Below are positions 8,117-16,152 of a stretch of DNA of 41,258 nucleotides, piece after piece. A program made the translations under genes and the position numbers. Numbering within the stretch: position 1 is the first letter of the stretch; the number at the start of each line of letters is the position of its first letter. Below the pieces are notes generated by a model. That model was not told where the DNA came from. It searched no databases and was given only the letters and a program-made list of their open reading frames with translations. Source of the DNA: JBBIMS01 sp964531645 (GTDB lineage: Bacteria; Acidobacteriota; Aminicenantia; JBFLYD01; JBBIMS01); contig CAZHEF010000022.1 in the NCBI GenBank assembly GCA_964531645.1, positions 1 to 41,258 on the forward strand. Reading direction: 5' to 3'.

Positions 8117-9235
8117 TTATTTAAGAAGTTCCTTTAACTCCCTGTATTCTATCCCGAAAACATCACATATTCCTTCCCTTGTGCAATTTCCTTTGTACAT
8201 GTAAACACCCGAGTAAAGGCTTTTATCTGTCTTTAAAGCATTCTCAAGTCCCTTCTTTAGAATGTTCAAAAGATATGGCACAAAAATATTGGCAAGACCG
8301 ATTGAGGCTGTTCTGCTAACAGTTGAAGGGATGTTTGGAACGCAATAGAAAATCTTTTCATTCTCAACATAAATAGGAGATTCAATGGTTGTTGGTCTCG
8401 TTCCTTCAATACATCCTCCCTGATCAATTGATATATCCATTACGACAGACCCTGGTCTCAGTCTTGAAAGGACATCCTTTGTGACAACAATTGGAGCTCT
8501 CTCTCCAGGTATTAGAACCGCTCCAATAAGAACATCTGCATATTCCATATATTTTGAAATGTTATAAGGATTGGCAAGAGCTGTTATAACTTTTCTTCCT
8601 GTTTGCTCTTCAATTTCCTTGAGCTTGGATATATTTACATCAAGGGCAATTATATGAGCACCTGCTCCGAGAAATGCTTTTACAGCACTTTTTCCAACAT
8701 TTCCGCATCCAATAATTAAAACAGTTGCAGGAGGAACTGAGGTGACCCCACCGAGAAGCAATCCTTTACCTCCAACATCACTTTTAAGGTAATGTCCTGC
8801 AATCACAGGAGAAATAAATCCAGCAATTTCACTCATTAGATCAAGTAAAGGAAGAGAACGGTCTTCCTTTTCAATAATCTCATACCCTATACAAGTTACC
8901 TTCTTCTCCACAATTTTTTCTACCACTGATTTTTTCTGGACAGCAAGATGGTGAAATGCAAAAACACACTGTTCTTCTTTTAGCTTTTGAACTTCATTTT
9001 CATTGAGAGGAGAAATCTTCAAAAGGATATCAGCTCTTTCATAAACTTCTGTATCTGTATATACTCTTTCTGCTCCAACTTTAATGTAATCCTCATCGGT
9101 GAAATTTGCTCCCTTTCCTGCACCTGTCTGGAAGTATACAGTGTGACCTTCTTTAATTAGATACTGGGCTGTAGCGGGAGTTAATGGAACCCTTTTTTCT
9201 CCTCTTTCAATTTCTCTTATTATTCCAATGTTCAA
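8117..9235 (-). CDS. ald: Alanine dehydrogenase
   Basis: 372 residues. Reversible NAD-dependent deamination of L-alanine to pyruvate and ammonia, in the cytoplasm. I chose the TTG at 9235: it gives the family N-terminus NIGIIREIERGEKRVPLTP and has GGAGG 5 nt upstream. The more upstream TTG at 9247 lies inside that site. Family signatures include the His in FAFHHLAV, the Rossmann motif VLIIGCGNVGKSAV, the Asp in MDISIDQGG, and PNIPSTVSRTAS near the C-terminus. The sequence is fairly divergent (SEIAGFISPVIAGHY in place of the usual SEVAGRMA), so a related amino-acid dehydrogenase remains possible. It lies between the Yip1-like gene and the permeases of an efflux operon, an unusual position. Confidence 0.82.
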   Translation of the reverse strand: MNIGIIREIERGEKRVPLTPATAQYLIKEGHTVYFQTGAGKGANFTDEDYIKVGAERVYTDTEVYERADILLKISPLNENEVQKLKEEQCVFAFHHLAVQKKSVVEKIVEKKVTCIGYEIIEKEDRSLPLLDLMSEIAGFISPVIAGHYLKSDVGGKGLLLGGVTSVPPATVLIIGCGNVGKSAVKAFLGAGAHIIALDVNISKLKEIEEQTGRKVITALANPYNISKYMEYADVLIGAVLIPGERAPIVVTKDVLSRLRPGSVVMDISIDQGGCIEGTRPTTIESPIYVENEKIFYCVPNIPSTVSRTASIGLANIFVPYLLNILKKGLENALKTDKSLYSGVYMYKGNCTREGICDVFGIEYRELKELLK

Positions 9236-9269
9236 TTTATCCTCCAAAAATTAATTTATAAAAATTTTA

Positions 9270-9965
9270 TCATCCGCCCAAACCAAGGAAGAGTGTCGCT
9301 GGAAGTGCGCCAGCTATAACTCTCAGCATAAAAATAATAGCTGAAATTACAATTGCCTTTGTGAAAGAGAACCGTGAGACCTTTGAAAGAGCGATAGCAA
9401 CAACTATATATGACCAGATGGAAAAGAAATCAATGAGGGAAATAATTATGTAAGTGGAGCTTGTCATAGAAATATCGGGAAAGAAAAGGGAAAGACCAGT
9501 GGATACCCCAATCGATGTCCCTTTCTGAAGGGTGAGGAATGTTTTTATTCCGTTTCCGATAACATAATCGATATAACTGGAGAAAAAAGCAATGCTAAAG
9601 AAATGTTTAAATTCGCCAGCACCACCTGCAATTTTTACAATTACAAGTAAAACTACAGAGAATATAAGCAAATAAAATACAATTGTTATTGGAGAGAGTA
9701 TGAAAGACCTTATTAGAATCGAAGAGTGCGATGGATTTGCCATTTTTTCAAGCCTATCCTGAGGAATTCTATCTGCCATTCTCGGATTCATTTTAATATA
9801 CTCAACACTATCCTTTGATTGAATTCTTGCTGTTAGAAAGGTAAAAATTATTGCGAATATAAGAACAATTATCAAGGGCTCGAGGATTCTTGGCTTTTCC
9901 TTTATTTCTTCAGAAATCTTAGAAGGCGAGATGAAAACATCCAAAAATCTTGAAATAAAACCCAT
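9270..9965 (-). CDS. Yip1-family integral membrane protein
   Basis: 231 residues with about five hydrophobic segments. The cytoplasmic N-terminus (FISRFLDVFISPSKISEEIKEKP) is typical of bacterial Yip1-domain proteins, whose function is mostly unknown. Between the first two helices is a loop with several charged residues. It lies 13 nt downstream of the ABC ATPase and 34 nt upstream of ald, on the same strand. It may assist the exporter in the inner membrane, but that is inference from position only. Confidence 0.72.
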   Translation of the reverse strand: MGFISRFLDVFISPSKISEEIKEKPRILEPLIIVLIFAIIFTFLTARIQSKDSVEYIKMNPRMADRIPQDRLEKMANPSHSSILIRSFILSPITIVFYLLIFSVVLLVIVKIAGGAGEFKHFFSIAFFSSYIDYVIGNGIKTFLTLQKGTSIGVSTGLSLFFPDISMTSSTYIIISLIDFFSIWSYIVVAIALSKVSRFSFTKAIVISAIIFMLRVIAGALPATLFLGLGG

Positions 9966-9978
9966 TTAAACCTCCAAT

Positions 9979-10665
9979 TTAAAGCATTCTTTCCTTTTCA
10001 AGCTCTCCATCTTTTAAATATATTATCCTTTTTGCTCTTTCTGCAATATTAGGGTCATGGGTAACAATTACAATGGTATTTCCAAGCGAGTGAAGTTTTT
10101 CAAAAAGATTAAGAATCTCTGCTCCTGACCTTGAATCAAGATTTCCTGTAGGCTCATCAGCAAGAATTAGTGATGGGTTATTAACAAGTGCTCTTGCAAT
10201 TGCAACCCTCTGTCTTTCACCCCCTGAAAGCTCTGATGGTTTATGTTTCATCCTGTGGGCAAGCTCCACCATTTTAAGGGCTGAAATTACTCTTTCCCTT
10301 CTCTCTTTTTTGGGAGTTCCATTATAAATTAAAGGAAGTTCAACATTGTGAAAGGCATCAACATTCGAAAGAAGATTAAAAACCTGGAATACAAACCCTA
10401 TCTCTTTATTCCTGATTAACGCAAGTTCTTCGTCGTTAAGCTGGGAAACTTCTTTATTATTAAGAAAATACTGACCTGAGCTTGGAGTGTCAAGACAACC
10501 AAGGATGTTGAGAAGGGTGGATTTTCCAGAACCAGAAGGTCCCATTATGGCAACAAACTCATTCTTTCTAATTTCAACAGAAATTCCTCTAAGAGCCTGA
10601 ACTTCTTCCTTTCCTAATTTGTAAATCTTCCATATATCCTTTGTAATTATAAGATTCTGATTCAT
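9979..10665 (-). CDS. ABC transporter ATPase, LolD/MacB type
   Basis: 228 residues. Walker A GPSGSGKST, Q loop (VFQVFNLL), signature LSGGERQRVAIARAL, Walker B LILADEPTGNLDS and switch His in VTHDPN are all intact. The length and the LDTPSSGQY and GNLDSRSG motifs place it in the LolD/MacB ATPase group, which works with FtsX-type permeases. It overlaps the adaptor gene by 4 nt (ATGA), so translation is coupled. Its partners are presumably the two permeases at 5593-8069. Confidence 0.92.
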   Translation of the reverse strand: MNQNLIITKDIWKIYKLGKEEVQALRGISVEIRKNEFVAIMGPSGSGKSTLLNILGCLDTPSSGQYFLNNKEVSQLNDEELALIRNKEIGFVFQVFNLLSNVDAFHNVELPLIYNGTPKKERRERVISALKMVELAHRMKHKPSELSGGERQRVAIARALVNNPSLILADEPTGNLDSRSGAEILNLFEKLHSLGNTIVIVTHDPNIAERAKRIIYLKDGELEKERML

Positions 10666-11852
10666 TTTTTCGTTGAAACCTTTACAGGATCCCCATCTTT
10701 AATTGTTCTGAGGGCTTTATATGGACCTACTATAATCTCATCATTCTCATTAAGACCTGAAAGAACCTCAACTTCCATTTCTCCCATGATTCCTTTTTCT
10801 ATTTTCCTGAACTGAGCTTTTCCATCCTTTACAACAAATACACCTTCTTCCTCTTTCTTCTCCTTCCCTTCTCTAACAACAAGACATGATATTGGAACCT
10901 TCAAAATGCTCTTTTTCTCTCCAACAATTATATCGGTAGACGCTGAAAGCCCTGGCTTTAAAACTGATGGAGGCTCTTTAAGGGTAACAACGACTTTGAA
11001 ATCCTTTGCTTCCTTTGAAGCTGATGAAGAAGATGAAAGAAGTGTAGAACTTTGTTTTGCAGAGCTTCCGATTTCTGTAACCTCTCCTTCTAAAACTTTA
11101 TCAGGTAAAGCATCTACCTTTACCTCCACCTTCTGTCCTAATTTAACATTTATAACATCAGTCTCATCCACATCAACTTCAACCTCCATAACTGAAAGAT
11201 CTGCAATGGTCAGAAGAACTGTTCCAGGGTTATTCATTGTTCCCACAACTGCTACCTCACCTTCTTCAACTTTAAGGGATGTAACAACTCCATCTATAGG
11301 AGAACGAATTATTGTTTTATTAAGAGAATCAATAGTACTTTGCAAGGATGCTTTTGCCTGAGTTATTCTGTGGAAGAGGGAATTTCTTTGAGACAAAGCT
11401 GTCTCATACTGTGTCTTTGCATTTTCAAGAGCTTCATCGGATATAAGTTGTTCCTTGTAGAGCTCAACATTTCTCTTATAGGTTGCTTCTGCTTTTTTCA
11501 GATTTGTCTCAGCATTTCTTAAATCTTCCTCAAGAGAGGCAATGTATGCTTTATCCCTTGCAACAGATGCTTCGTATTGAGTAGAATCCAGCTTCACAAG
11601 TATCTGTCCCTCTTTAACCTTTTCTCCCTCCTTAACATATATCTTTTCAATCATCCCAGGAACATTGGAGGACATATTAACATACTTTCTTGGCTTCACT
11701 TCCCCTGAGGCAGAAACTTTTGATATAAGCTCACCCTTTTTAACCTTGTCAACCTCAACAGACATACCCAGTCTCTGTTTTGAACGGAGGTTGAAAAATA
11801 CAATTAAAAAAATCACAATTAAAACTACACCAATCACAAATATTTTTTTCAT
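10662..11852 (-). CDS. Efflux periplasmic adaptor protein (MacA/HlyD family)
   Basis: 396 residues from the ATG at 11852, preceded by GGAG; a GTG three codons further up is less likely. Residues 5-22 form an N-terminal membrane anchor. The biotinyl-lipoyl halves (VPGMIEKIYVKEGEKVKEGQ and IRSPIDGVVTSLKVEEGEV) flank a long helical hairpin at about residues 85-175. Beta-barrel and membrane-proximal domains follow. A Ser-rich stretch (LLSSSSSASK) interrupts the barrel. It would link an inner-membrane ABC permease to an outer-membrane channel, although no TolC homologue is in the window. First gene of the operon, behind the promoter at 11915-11943. Confidence 0.88.
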   Translation of the reverse strand: MKKIFVIGVVLIVIFLIVFFNLRSKQRLGMSVEVDKVKKGELISKVSASGEVKPRKYVNMSSNVPGMIEKIYVKEGEKVKEGQILVKLDSTQYEASVARDKAYIASLEEDLRNAETNLKKAEATYKRNVELYKEQLISDEALENAKTQYETALSQRNSLFHRITQAKASLQSTIDSLNKTIIRSPIDGVVTSLKVEEGEVAVVGTMNNPGTVLLTIADLSVMEVEVDVDETDVINVKLGQKVEVKVDALPDKVLEGEVTEIGSSAKQSSTLLSSSSSASKEAKDFKVVVTLKEPPSVLKPGLSASTDIIVGEKKSILKVPISCLVVREGKEKKEEEGVFVVKDGKAQFRKIEKGIMGEMEVEVLSGLNENDEIIVGPYKALRTIKDGDPVKVSTKK

Positions 11853-11914
11853 ATCTTCCACTCCATATCTCTAATTACGAACATAAATAAAAATAGTTCC
11901 CACTTGAATATAAA

Positions 11915-11943
11915 AGTTTAACAAGGCAAGAGGGAATAGTCAA
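11915..11943 (-). promoter_or_regulatory. Promoter of the efflux operon
   Basis: Minus strand TTGACT (11938-11943), 17-nt spacer, TAAACT (11915-11920), about 60 nt upstream of the adaptor start. The genes down to 5593 lie on the same strand with gaps of at most 47 nt, so this may drive all six. Confidence 0.65.
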
Positions 11944-12048
11944 AGGAAGTCAGAGAAGCTCACAGCCTACAGCTCAGGGTTTCTTTAAAACTTGGGCTCT
12001 TTAGTTCTCCTCTTTACTGCTATTTATCAACTCATAAGTTCACTGGTA

Positions 12049-12405
12049 TCAAAAAATATCTACATAATCCTTTTTTATAAAAGGCTTATAATATTCATCA
12101 AACTCTTTCGGAGTAACTAAGTGGAGCTGGAATGGATTCAGTCGCTCCATAGAAGATTTGAGTGCAACTTTTATTTTTACTCTTTCTTCATAGGATTCAG
12201 GCAAATTATCTGAAATTATTAAGACATCTATATCACTATTGGGAGTAAAATCGCCTCTAACAACCGAGCCAAAAACAATGACCTTTAATTCACCTATAAG
12301 TTCTTCCGCTTTCCCCTTTAAAATCTGGCAATAAACTCTATAATCCTTGAAATATTTTTCCTTCTCTTCCCAAATTTCTTTCTTTATCTGGAAAAGAGAG
12401 TTCAT
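12049..12405 (-). CDS. MNT-domain nucleotidyltransferase (antitoxin of a HEPN/MNT pair)
   Basis: 118 residues, usual for minimal nucleotidyltransferases. The catalytic motif GSX10DXD is intact in VFGSVVRGDFTPNSDIDVLI. In characterised HEPN/MNT systems this protein neutralises the HEPN toxin, in several cases by adenylylating it. The ATG overlaps the end of the HEPN gene by 4 nt, so the two are translated together. No DNA-binding domain is seen. Confidence 0.88.
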   Translation of the reverse strand: MNSLFQIKKEIWEEKEKYFKDYRVYCQILKGKAEELIGELKVIVFGSVVRGDFTPNSDIDVLIISDNLPESYEERVKIKVALKSSMERLNPFQLHLVTPKEFDEYYKPFIKKDYVDIF

Positions 12406-12800
12406 ATTTGAAATTTTTCTCCTATGGTTTTTTCAAGAAATTCAAAGAATTCTTTGCATTTTTTCATCAATTTTTCAACCAGATTTTTACTGAAGACCTT
12501 TGAAAAATATCTTGAGGTGAAATAAGCATCGCTCAAATTTTCAAAAAATATCTCATTTTCACGATAATATTCAAGAATTTCTTGAGTATCATAAACTCTG
12601 CTAAATTCCTCAATCAATTCATTCAAATAATGAGTTTTAGGCCACTCTCCAACCTTTATACCTATCAAATATTTCAACCATAGCTTAGTAGCTTGCTCTA
12701 AATTAAATGCAGAAAGGTTATATCTTCCCTTTTCAAATAGATACTGCGCAGTTTCCCAGAATTCTTGTGCTCTTTCTTTTAGAAAATCAAGCTTTGACAT
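12402..12800 (-). CDS. HEPN-domain protein (toxin partner of MNT)
   Basis: 132 residues, all-helical HEPN fold: RAQEFWETAQYLFEKGRYN, then AFNLEQATKLWLKYLIG, PKTHYLNEL and SDAYFTSRYFSK. The canonical RX4-6H ribonuclease motif is not obvious at the C-terminus, so it may belong to a non-RNase or divergent HEPN group. No ribosome binding site precedes the ATG. The promoter at 12807-12835 would start transcription within a base or two of it, so the mRNA looks leaderless. Confidence 0.85.
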   Translation of the reverse strand: MSKLDFLKERAQEFWETAQYLFEKGRYNLSAFNLEQATKLWLKYLIGIKVGEWPKTHYLNELIEEFSRVYDTQEILEYYRENEIFFENLSDAYFTSRYFSKVFSKNLVEKLMKKCKEFFEFLEKTIGEKFQI

Positions 12801-12806
12801 AATTTA

Positions 12807-12835
12807 ATATTATCAGAAAGCAGAGAGCTTAACAA
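12807..12835 (-). promoter_or_regulatory. Promoter of the HEPN/MNT pair
   Basis: Minus strand TTGTTA (12830-12835), 17 nt, TAATAT (12807-12812). The expected start site falls on or next to the HEPN initiation codon at 12800. Confidence 0.6.
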
Positions 12836-12867
12836 ACATTTTAGTTTTTAAATTCATATAAATTTTA

Positions 12868-13737
12868 TCAGGCTCTCGGATGGTATTTTTCCCACATTCT
12901 TTTCAATCTTTCAGCTGCGATGTGGGTGTAAATCTGGGTTGTTGAGATTCTTGAATGACCGAGCATAATTTGAATGGAGCGGAGGTCTGCGCCCCTTTCG
13001 AGAAGATGGGTTGCAAAGGAGTGTCTCAAAGTATGCGGGGTTAGTTTATCTGCAATCCCTATCTTTTTTCCATACTTTTTTATAATTTTCCATAGCCCCT
13101 GCCTTGTTAGAGGCTCTCCTGTATAGTTAAGAAAAACATAATTACTTCCTTTCCCTGATAGAAATTCTTCCCTTACATCAAGATAAATTCTCAAATATTT
13201 AAGGGCAATCTCGCCTGTGGGAACCATCCTCCTTTTACCACCTTTTCCCATAACATAAATAAAGCCTTCATCAAGTTCAATATCTTCCATCCTCAACTCA
13301 ACTATCTCACTTGCCCTGAGTCCTGTTGCATACATGAGCTCAAGAATTGCCTTATCCCTCTTTCCAGTGGGATTAGAAAGATCTTGAAGGGAAAGGAGTT
13401 CCTCAACCTCTTCAATTGTCAAATATGTGGGAAGAAATTTTGTCTGTCTCATCCCCTTTATTCCTGAAAGGGGGTTTACCTTTATAGCTCCTTCGAGAAT
13501 AAGATATTTGAAGAAAGTTTTAAAGGCTGAAAGAGCTCTTGATGAAGACCTCTGGGAAATATTCTTCTTTTTAAGTTCTCTGAGATATGAAAGAACATCC
13601 TCCTTTGTAACATCATTCCAATCTTTATTTATGAAATTAAAAAAACCCTTTAAATCTCTTCGATAGGCTTCAATGGTATTATGGCTATATCCCTTTTCAA
13701 GAGTAAGATAGTTCAAGAAATTTTCAATATGCTTCAT
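12868..13737 (-). CDS. xerD: Site-specific tyrosine recombinase XerD/XerC
   Basis: 289 residues, normal length for Xer recombinases that resolve chromosome dimers at dif. The N-terminal SAM-like DNA-binding domain (about 1-85) precedes the catalytic domain. The full set of active-site residues is present: Arg141 (TGLRASE), Lys165 (GKGGKRR), His235 and Arg238 (HTLRH), His261 (LGHS) and Tyr270 (QIYTH). No phage or integron genes lie nearby, so a housekeeping role is likely. It is last in an overlapping four-gene operon, sharing 14 nt with the metallo-beta-lactamase-fold gene. XerC and XerD cannot be told apart here. Confidence 0.88.
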   Translation of the reverse strand: MKHIENFLNYLTLEKGYSHNTIEAYRRDLKGFFNFINKDWNDVTKEDVLSYLRELKKKNISQRSSSRALSAFKTFFKYLILEGAIKVNPLSGIKGMRQTKFLPTYLTIEEVEELLSLQDLSNPTGKRDKAILELMYATGLRASEIVELRMEDIELDEGFIYVMGKGGKRRMVPTGEIALKYLRIYLDVREEFLSGKGSNYVFLNYTGEPLTRQGLWKIIKKYGKKIGIADKLTPHTLRHSFATHLLERGADLRSIQIMLGHSRISTTQIYTHIAAERLKRMWEKYHPRA

Positions 13738-14356
13738 AATGAATAAATGGATTATTTTCTCTCTCTTCTTTCACAGTTGTTGATGGTCCATGCCCTGGAA
13801 GAATTAGAATTTCATCAGGAAGAGTCAAAATCTTATTCTTAATCGAACTTATAAGTTCTTTCCATGAACCTCTGGGAAGGTCTGTTCTTCCGACCGACCC
13901 GGAAAATATCAGATCTCCCGAAAAGAGAATACCATTAGTAAAGATTGAAATACTTCCAGGAGTATGACCAGGAGTATGAATGACCTTTAAAGTAATTCCT
14001 CTAAATTCAATAAATTCGCCATCTTCTAAAAGTCTATCTGGAGCTGGTGAGGGATTTCCTCCCATCAAAGGGAAAATAAATTTGTTCTCAAAAGAATTAA
14101 GAATTTCAATTTCATCTTTGTGAATAAAGATTGGGATTGAATATTTCTCCTTCAAGAATTTGTTTCCTCCACAATGATCTGCATGACCGTGAGTGTTAAT
14201 AATCATTTGAGGTTTTAAATTTTTCCCTTCAATAAAGCGATAAATTTTTTCAGGTTCTCCGCCAGGGTCTATAATTATTGCATTATTTTCTCTATCAAAA
14301 ATTATGTAGCAGTTTGTTTCAAGAGCACCTACTGTAATAGTCTTATATTCAATCAC
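13724..14356 (-). CDS. Metallo-beta-lactamase-fold hydrolase (glyoxalase II-like)
   Basis: 210 residues. The metal motif is complete: His56, His58, Asp60 and His61 in THGHADH, then His in HTPGHTPGS, Asp in FSGDLIF and His in LPGHG. Length and motifs fit the short YcbL-like hydroxyacylglutathione hydrolase group, which lacks the C-terminal substrate domain of true glyoxalase II. Persulfide dioxygenases of the ETHE1 type share the fold, and the rhodanese two genes upstream makes that alternative worth considering. Cytoplasmic. Confidence 0.85.
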   Translation of the reverse strand: MIEYKTITVGALETNCYIIFDRENNAIIIDPGGEPEKIYRFIEGKNLKPQMIINTHGHADHCGGNKFLKEKYSIPIFIHKDEIEILNSFENKFIFPLMGGNPSPAPDRLLEDGEFIEFRGITLKVIHTPGHTPGSISIFTNGILFSGDLIFSGSVGRTDLPRGSWKELISSIKNKILTLPDEILILPGHGPSTTVKEERENNPFIHYEAY

Positions 14357-14762
14357 TCTTTACAAATACAAAGACTGAGAGAATTGTTAAAAATATATTT
14401 CTAATAATTGAGCTGAGGCCTGTCTCGCCGATAAGGACTCCACCAAAACAACCACAGTCCATATTGATCCCACGCAGATGAGCTGAAAGAATCGCAAAAA
14501 GGAAAATCAGAGTCAGGATAAGAATAACCAATGAGGAGCTCTTTCTCCACGCAGGAATCAGAAGAAATATAGCTGAAAAGACCTCCAGAAAGGGAACGAC
14601 TGTTGTGACCATTGCAATAACAAATGGTTCTTTAACAATTTCATAGGATCTCACAGCTCCATAGAATTGAAGAGGAGTAAAAATTTTTATTATTCCTGCT
14701 GAAAAATAAATCAAAAATAGGATTAATACCGAAATGTATAAAAAAATTTTCTTCCTTTTCAT
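14349..14762 (-). CDS. MauE/DoxX-like redox membrane protein
   Basis: 137 residues with four hydrophobic segments. The DCGCFGG motif near residue 102 and the N-terminal FSAGIIKIFTPLQFYGAV match the MauE family, small membrane proteins linked to periplasmic disulfide or redox maturation. The two cysteines of CGC could exchange electrons. Overlaps the rhodanese gene by 4 nt and the hydrolase gene by 8 nt. Rhodanese-MauE neighbours suggest a membrane sulfur or thiol relay, which is inference. Confidence 0.78.
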   Translation of the reverse strand: MKRKKIFLYISVLILFLIYFSAGIIKIFTPLQFYGAVRSYEIVKEPFVIAMVTTVVPFLEVFSAIFLLIPAWRKSSSLVILILTLIFLFAILSAHLRGINMDCGCFGGVLIGETGLSSIIRNIFLTILSVFVFVKSD

Positions 14763-15235
14763 TGGCCTTTTTCAGTAGGATAGCCTGCCTGAAACCAGCC
14801 GTTCCATCCTCCAAAGAAAACTTCTATATTTTTATATCCTCTCTCTGCAAGTCTTTCTGCAAGGAAGTAGCTTGTAGCACATCCAACTCCAGAACAGTAA
14901 ACAACCATCTTTGTATCCTTGGGATATTTCTTATCAAATTCAATAATTCTCTGGAGAAACTCGCCTGCGGGAAAACAGATCGCTCCCTTTATATGTCCCT
15001 CTATCCATGAAAGCTGAGACCTGGCATCCACAAATAGCCAGCCCTGGTCAAATCTCTCTTTCGCCTTTGCAAGGTCGATCTCTTTGTATTTTGGTTTTTG
15101 CTGGACCTGTGGTGATTGAGATTGAAGAGGTAGTTTACTCGAAATTCCCATCAGGTATGCAATGCCGAAGGCAAGGGATAGGGAAAATATAATTAACGCT
15201 TTAATGACTAGATCAGAAAATTTTCTCTTTGCCAT
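14759..15235 (-). CDS. Membrane-anchored rhodanese-domain protein
   Basis: 158 residues. Residues 11-30 form a membrane anchor, and a linker to about residue 50 leads to one rhodanese domain (52-155). The active-site loop is CSGVGCATS with Cys114 as the sulfur carrier and a second Cys119. The conserved VDARSQLSWIEGHIKGAI and FFGGWNGWFQAGYP are present. The domain should face the periplasm. GGAGG precedes the ATG, and a promoter lies at 15271-15299. First gene of the four-gene operon. Confidence 0.88.
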   Translation of the reverse strand: MAKRKFSDLVIKALIIFSLSLAFGIAYLMGISSKLPLQSQSPQVQQKPKYKEIDLAKAKERFDQGWLFVDARSQLSWIEGHIKGAICFPAGEFLQRIIEFDKKYPKDTKMVVYCSGVGCATSYFLAERLAERGYKNIEVFFGGWNGWFQAGYPTEKGQ

Positions 15236-15270
15236 CTCTGCCTCCAGTTATCTAAAATTTTTCAAAAATT

Positions 15271-15299
15271 AGTTTACCAATCTTTCAATCTCGTGGCAA
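15271..15299 (-). promoter_or_regulatory. Promoter of the rhodanese operon
   Basis: Minus strand TTGCCA (15294-15299), 17 nt, TAAACT (15271-15276), about 36 nt upstream of the rhodanese start. Confidence 0.6.
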
Positions 15300-15412
15300 G
15301 TTCATTTTACCTGACCCAAAATAAAGAAAAGTGTATTTTACTAATTTTCTCTAAACTTATTACAGGTTGGAAAGATTTTAGTTTTAACAGAAATTAAAAA
15401 GAAAAAGTTTAC

Positions 15413-15925
15413 TTATTTTTTCTCCACAGGAACCCAAATCTCAGTCCTTAACTCCTCTGGTTTTACTTGAGAGGGGTCGTTAAGATAATGTTAGAATACT
15501 GGACCCACAACTCTGTATCCTTTCTCGTTTATGTAAGAAAAAACTTTTCCATAGGTTTTAGCAGTTTCTTCGTAAGAACCTACATGAATTGCAACTGCAA
15601 TATATTTGTAAAGAAACTGTGATTTCCTCAAGGGAGGATTTACAATTGACTTTTCTGGGACAGGAATCCCTATAGCCCATTTCAATTCTTCGGGCTTTAC
15701 CTGTTCAGGTGAGTTAAAATAAATCCCAAAAAGGGCCACAAATGGTAAATTCTGTTTCTGAAATCCCTGCATGAACAAATTAATTTTTTCTGGTATTTGT
15801 TCGTATGAACCTTCAAAATCCATGCTTGCATACCAGAATGCAGGCGTCTCTTTTACCACCACATACTCTCCGGATAGAAAGGGGGTGAATATTAACAAAG
15901 CACTTAATAAAATTACTCTTTTCAT
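15413..15925 (-). pseudogene. Secreted GyrI-like domain protein interrupted by one in-frame TAA
   Basis: Starts at the ATG 15925 behind GGAGGAAAA. The N-terminus (MKRVILLSALLIFTPFLSG) is a signal peptide. The rest is the duplicated GyrI-like (effector-binding/SOUL-like) fold. The first half ends in LFGIYFNSPEQVKPEELKW. The second half reads YRVVGPVF, then TAA at 15491-15493, then HYLNDPSQVKPEELRTEIWV in the same frame, up to a normal TAA at 15413-15415. The stop replaces one residue (position 145) of a 170-residue protein. Without readthrough, a 144-residue product ends before the last strands of the fold. GyrI domains normally bind small ligands in the cytoplasm; a secreted form is less usual. 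Confidence 0.8.
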
Positions 15926-16152
15926 TTTTCCTCCAATTCTGTATTCCAACTTTGATTAGGCGACAAGTCAAAATTGCATTGTCTTTTAAAATTTTTACAT
16001 TCTGGATCCTGTCCATTTGTTCAATTTTAACTATAGGATCAAAGGAATCAAATAATTAATTTCTAAGAAAATTCTCTAAAAATTGACAAACCTGGAAAAA
16101 ATATGATTTACTTTTTAGTGGAGTATGATAAGATTTAAAAAGGTGTGACATA

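Noticed and set aside
10906..11361. Long plus-strand frame opposite the adaptor gene (151 codons)
   Set aside because: It lies wholly antisense to a well-supported gene, has no ribosome binding site, and its Ser/Thr-rich translation mirrors the coding strand.
12868..13737. Integrase of an integrated element
   Set aside because: The protein is a normal-length Xer recombinase at the end of an operon, with no tRNA attachment site, direct repeats or phage genes around it.
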